A stretch of 64,000 bases of DNA, from NCBI GenBank assembly GCA_963799245.1, contig CAWCWN010000004.1:558001-622000 (forward strand), written 5' to 3'. The stretch is from CAWCWN01 sp963799245 (GTDB lineage: Bacteria; Chloroflexota; Ktedonobacteria; Ktedonobacterales; Ktedonobacteraceae). Position 1 is the first letter of the stretch; every line of letters starts with the position of its first letter. This document shows, one piece after another, positions 60,576 through 64,000 of the stretch. A program made the position numbers and the translations under genes. Below the pieces are notes generated by a model. That model was not told the origin of the DNA. It saw nothing but the letters and a program-made list of their open reading frames with translations, and made no database searches.

Positions 60576-61856
60576 CTACTGGCTCACCCAGGCATAACCT
60601 GGGCCGCCAGCCGCCCGGCAAATATCGATACTCGCCTGCAGCCCTGTGCGCTCAGGATACCGTTGTTCTATGGCCTGGCGCAACGCCTCATCCGCATCAG
60701 CGCGCACGAGGTTGATGGTGCATCCCCCGAAGCCCGCGCCAAGCATACGAGCCCCCAGCACCCCGGGTACCTGTTGAGCAATCTCAACCAGTGTATCCAG
60801 TTCAAAGCAGCTTACCTCGTAGTCATCTCGCAATCCGGCGTGCGACTGCCAGAGCAGTTCCCCTATGTCTTCAAACGCGTTCAGCTCCAGGAGTTTGACG
60901 GTCTGTAGGACGCGTGCATTCTCGCTGATTACATAAGCGGCCCGGCGACGTAAAATCGCGGGCAGCTCCGCTCCATACAGCGCGAACTGTTTCTGCGAAA
61001 CATCTCGTAATGCTGTTATACCTCCGGCGGAAGTATTGCCAGGTTCACGCGCTGTGATGATCTCGCGCAGCAAACGAGCGGCCTCCTCGCATTGCTGACG
61101 GCGTCCATTGTAGGCCGAGTCGGAAAGTTCGCGCCGTACGGATGTGTCGATGACGACAAGAGATAGTCCTGGTGCATCAAACGGCAGATAGCGATATTCA
61201 AAAGAACGGCAGTCTATCAGTACCGCCTTGCCGGGCTTACCGAGGCATGATGCGGCCTGATCGAGGATGCCACACTGCACATTTGCAGCAATCTGCTCGG
61301 CGCGCTGGCAAATAGCTGCCACCTGCATCGCCGGCAGCGTCGCATCTGCGTCGCCAATGCTGAAGCGGCCCTCTGAAAAGAGCGCGCATGCCTGGGCGCT
61401 GGCTACCTCCAGGGCGGCCGATGAACTCATCCCCCCTCCAAGTGGCACATCTCCGCCCACCACAGCGTCAAAGCCTGCCAGGGCTACACCCACCCTGCTT
61501 AGCTCGCTTACGACAGCAAGCGCGTAGCGTGCCCATTTGGGTATGCCGGCACGCTGTTGCTCAAAGGTAACAGGCAGGTCCTCCAGGGAGAATTGGGCAG
61601 CTTCCTGTAGATTGGCGGACCAGAGGCGGATAAGGCCATCTGGACGATTGCGGCCAGCAAAGGCCACGACGCGGTCTACGGCTAGCGGGAGGACAAAACC
61701 ATCGTTATAATCTGTATGCTCGCCAATGAGGTTGACTCTTCCGGGCGCCCAGGCTGCTCCAAGCGGCCCGGAATATTCAACATCAGCGGCAAAGGTCGTG
61801 GCGAATTGCTCTAAGGCGGACAGTGCAGGTTGTGGAACATAGCTAGTTTTTTGCAC
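60576..61856 (-). CDS. galK: Galactokinase
   Basis: A 426-residue GHMP kinase phosphorylating galactose at C1 (Leloir pathway). Motifs: galactose-binding APGRVNLIGEHTDYNDGFVL, ATP loop PLGGGMSSSAALEVASAQAC, and the C-terminal GARMLGAGFGGCTINLV. GTG 61854-61856 follows AAAGGAGAG. It overlaps the end of galT by 14 bases, so the genes form an operon galT-galK. Confidence 0.96.
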   Translation of the reverse strand: MQKTSYVPQPALSALEQFATTFAADVEYSGPLGAAWAPGRVNLIGEHTDYNDGFVLPLAVDRVVAFAGRNRPDGLIRLWSANLQEAAQFSLEDLPVTFEQQRAGIPKWARYALAVVSELSRVGVALAGFDAVVGGDVPLGGGMSSSAALEVASAQACALFSEGRFSIGDADATLPAMQVAAICQRAEQIAANVQCGILDQAASCLGKPGKAVLIDCRSFEYRYLPFDAPGLSLVVIDTSVRRELSDSAYNGRRQQCEEAARLLREIITAREPGNTSAGGITALRDVSQKQFALYGAELPAILRRRAAYVISENARVLQTVKLLELNAFEDIGELLWQSHAGLRDDYEVSCFELDTLVEIAQQVPGVLGARMLGAGFGGCTINLVRADADEALRQAIEQRYPERTGLQASIDICRAAGGPGYAWVSQ

Positions 61857-62769
61857 TATCGAACTCTCCTTTTACGATGGCAGCTCGGAGTTCCTGAGCC
61901 TTCTGCGCAGGTAAAGAATCATTTGTCCACAGGCCCCAGATGGACTCCGACGATGCCGCAAATTTTAACTTGCCGGGAGCACGACCAATGGCGAGGATCT
62001 CGACGTGGAGGTGAAAACGCTCATCGGCGAGCTGGTGGATACCCAGCAGGTAGGGCATGGGGGCCATCGCACCATCAAAGAGAGCGTCATAGCCACGCAC
62101 GACGCGCAACAACAGCTCGGCAAAATCATGTAACTCATCATCCCGCAGGGCCGCTAGATTTGCCACGTGCCGTCGTGAATACAGGTGTGTTTCATAGGGA
62201 TAATGCACATAAGGGGGTAAAAAAGCCTGCCAGCCATCATTTGCCGCAACTTCGTATACTTCACCCGCCAGATCTGTGCGTACTCTGCAAAATGGACAGC
62301 CCCGACCGGCATCGCTCTCCTGCACCACGGTCTCAAGCTCTCGCTCCAGGATTGGAGGCACCACAGCAGCACCATAGGCCTGGCCATGAGGGTGCTGCTG
62401 TGTTTGTCCAATCGCCGCACCGCTATTCTCAAAAATCATCACGGTTGCGTAACGCGTCGCCAGGTCATTGTAGAGATCGCGCCACAAATGAGTCACGGCG
62501 CTCACCTCGTCTACGGTCAACGAGGTAAATGACCTGTGGTGATCACGATTGTAGATTACCACATAAGCCTCACCAACTGGCGGCTGCAGGGGAGAAAAGT
62601 CATTGGGATGAAGCCATACCCGGGCCTCAGGCCCCACCTTGCCCGTGGCGATATCGCCACAGAATGGACAATCCGTCGTACCTTCATGACGGTTCATGCG
62701 ATGCGGCGCGTTGACAAGGTACTGGCGTAAAATGGGATTCCAGATCAAGAGAGTTTCTTTTTGTTGCAT
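61843..62769 (-). CDS. galT: Galactose-1-phosphate uridylyltransferase
   Basis: A 308-residue HIT-like transferase swapping UMP between UDP-glucose and galactose-1-phosphate. The uridylylated histidine lies in GQTQQHPHGQAYG; zinc-type cysteines appear in CPFCGD and CPFCRV; VVIYNRDHHRSFTSLT and HLHVEILAIGR are also typical. AGGAAG precedes the ATG. First gene of the galT-galK pair; galE is not in the window. Confidence 0.95.
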   Translation of the reverse strand: MQQKETLLIWNPILRQYLVNAPHRMNRHEGTTDCPFCGDIATGKVGPEARVWLHPNDFSPLQPPVGEAYVVIYNRDHHRSFTSLTVDEVSAVTHLWRDLYNDLATRYATVMIFENSGAAIGQTQQHPHGQAYGAAVVPPILERELETVVQESDAGRGCPFCRVRTDLAGEVYEVAANDGWQAFLPPYVHYPYETHLYSRRHVANLAALRDDELHDFAELLLRVVRGYDALFDGAMAPMPYLLGIHQLADERFHLHVEILAIGRAPGKLKFAASSESIWGLWTNDSLPAQKAQELRAAIVKGEFDSAKN

Positions 62770-62841
62770 AGACTTCCTGCCACAAATGGCTGAAAAACGC
62801 TATATCGATGGCACGTAGAACAGGCTCGGACTGTTTCTTCG

Positions 62842-63399
62842 TCAAACATGTGACTGGATCGACTGGCTGCCCAGAAGCACACAACGACCCTGGCGGGCGA
62901 ACTGCGCCAGCAGATCCGCCTTGTCGATACATTTCTCGTCCGCTCCTTCAGCGTACAACCACTCATCCCATGTCGCCTTGTCGGTAAAAAGCGCCCAGGC
63001 CACAGGGGCAACCTGTTTCTCTGCCAGGCGCATAATTTCCAGGGCGTCCTGAAAACCGGGCTCCAAATCATTGCTGGGTTTCAGTCCCGCCGCGCTCAGG
63101 GCTTCAAAGGTTCGGATGGAGCGAACAACACCATTGACTACCTCGCACACAAGCCCCAGGGCCATAACCTCCCGCTCCGATGTTGTATTTGTGGCTGGCA
63201 TGATTTCCCAGACCCCTATAACAAGGCTGGCAGGCGACGGGAGTTTTCTGAGAAATGCGTCGATCGGCTCTTTACACCAGCCGTGCCAGGAGTATGTCTG
63301 GTCATGCTGCTCAATCTGCAAAACGACGTCTAAGAGTGGCCTGGCGGCATGCCACAGGGCCGCATCAACATCAAGCACCAGTAATTCTTCAGCTATCAC
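62842..63399 (-). CDS. Hypothetical protein
   Basis: A 185-residue soluble protein from GTG 63397-63399 with GAGAAGG upstream. It is rich in Trp/Leu/Glu (ALWHAARPLLDVVLQIEQ, CKEPIDAFLRKLPSPASLVI, KATWDEWLYAEGADEKCIDK) with no motif I recognise. It precedes galT on the same strand by about 70 bases and could be cotranscribed, but a galactose role is not implied by sequence. Confidence 0.6.
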   Translation of the reverse strand: MIAEELLVLDVDAALWHAARPLLDVVLQIEQHDQTYSWHGWCKEPIDAFLRKLPSPASLVIGVWEIMPATNTTSEREVMALGLVCEVVNGVVRSIRTFEALSAAGLKPSNDLEPGFQDALEIMRLAEKQVAPVAWALFTDKATWDEWLYAEGADEKCIDKADLLAQFARQGRCVLLGSQSIQSHV

Positions 63400-63657
63400 A
63401 ACCTTCTCCGCGTGAAATACTCATAGTCTTCCCTACTCCCTCATTACCCACCTGGGAGGCAGTGCAAGGAGTAGCATAAGCTATCCTCGCTTCTGCTGCC
63501 AGTATACAATACGCGCTCCGCTCATGCTAAAATCAAAGATGGCGACTAGCGTAATAATCAGAATGTTGCCGTCCTGAGCTTGAGGATCGTTCTACAATAA
63601 AAAATAGGTATGAATACCTGCAAAAGGCCCTTGCCAAAACGAAAAAAGGACAAAAGA

Positions 63658-64000
63658 ATGCAGACTAATCCGGCGTATCGCATCAAGGGCGGCTATCCTG
63701 TGGTTGGAGAAATCGCCTGTCTGGGTGCGAAGAACTTTGTTATAAAGGCTATGGTAGCGGCCCTCCTGGGGCAATCACCTACTACACTCACAAATGTGCC
63801 CGTCATCGGTGATGTCGAGATCACAGCCGAGATGCTCACTTCCATCGGGGTAAAGGTTGAGCGGGCAGAAAATGAGATTCTGCACATAGACCCGTCGAGC
63901 ATGAACACCGCCAATATCCCGGTGCCTCACTCTGGCAGCAATCGCGCACCCATCCTCCTGCTCAGTATTCTCCTCCATCACTTTCAAAGCGTAGCAGTGC
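63658..64000 (+). CDS. murA: UDP-N-acetylglucosamine 1-carboxyvinyltransferase-like protein (MurA family), N-terminal part
   Basis: From ATG 63658 (AAAAAAGGAC upstream) the frame is open to the window end, giving 114 residues. YRIKGGYPVVGEIACLGAKN, FVIKAMVAALLGQSPTTLTN and VPVIGDVEITAEMLTSIGVK are the opening of the EPSP synthase-like barrel of MurA, which adds enolpyruvate to UDP-GlcNAc for peptidoglycan. The usual GAKNAALPILAA reads GAKNFVIKAMVAA; the catalytic cysteine loop is beyond the edge. It may be a diverged second MurA. Confidence 0.85.
   Translation, partial: MQTNPAYRIKGGYPVVGEIACLGAKNFVIKAMVAALLGQSPTTLTNVPVIGDVEITAEMLTSIGVKVERAENEILHIDPSSMNTANIPVPHSGSNRAPILLLSILLHHFQSVAV

Overview
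The window reads like a chromosomal segment of a soil-type, filament-forming Chloroflexota, most likely class Ktedonobacteria. This is inferred from the gene set: a eukaryote-like Ser/Thr kinase with an extracellular sensor, a giant NACHT/HEAT-repeat protein, a tandem-domain ThyX, CO-dehydrogenase-type molybdenum hydroxylase genes and many multi-membrane glycosyltransferases. Coding density is high, GC is fairly high, and most genes are single or in short runs. No database search was possible, so taxonomy and names rest on motif reading.

Layout. 1-4.0 kb: 5' part of a GyrB/ParE paralogue, a zinc-ribbon protein, a MaoC-like dehydratase, a J-domain protein, a hexapeptide acyltransferase, then a structured element ending in an IS200/IS605-like right end (candidate solo omega RNA). 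4.0-11.4 kb: two small Cys-containing proteins, MutY-like glycosylase, PIG-L deacetylase, Ser/Thr kinase, a FolK-FolE2 fusion and RsfS. 11.6-15.4 kb: glycolate oxidase region in which glcD and glcE are collapsed into one broken locus, with an RlmM-like methylase and glcF translationally coupled behind it. 15.5-19.5 kb: a strong promoter/operator, a decapitated marR and a heterodimeric ABC exporter. 19.5-26.4 kb: broken hydroxybutyrate-dehydrogenase-type SDR, a repeat-containing phasin-like protein, a WYL-regulator stub and the 1.77-k-residue NACHT/HEAT protein. 26.6-33.2 kb: NagZ-type GH3, flippase, CtaG, glycerate kinase. 33.2-36.1 kb: rnpB, rnc and a frameshifted rpoN. 36.1-38.5 kb: a molybdenum hydroxylase operon whose large subunit has lost its catalytic body in frame. 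38.5-50.8 kb: pncB, HAD hydrolase, glnA with palindromic sites, moaA, an excisionase-like HTH, ThyX (frameshifted), secreted proteins and a class V aminotransferase. 50.8-51.0 kb: an orphan 5S rRNA gene with its own promoter. 51-56 kb: three GT-C type membrane proteins and a thiolase stub. 56.3-60.3 kb: a tandem-HTH TetR regulator with a palindromic operator and an EmrAB-like efflux pair. 60.5-64 kb: galK-galT, an unknown gene and the 5' end of a murA homologue.

The most unusual large-scale pattern is a series of genes cut at internal junctions (glcD/glcE, marR, SDR, WYL stub, coxL, thiolase) and, separately, three single-nucleotide-type frameshifts (rpoN, a membrane-anchored hypothetical, thyX). 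The first could be real deletion decay or assembly collapse; the second could be sequencing error or slippage. A second pattern is very long perfect hairpins at gene ends, often without a T-tract. The most novel candidate element is the nuclease-less omega-RNA-like locus around 3.6-4.0 kb.
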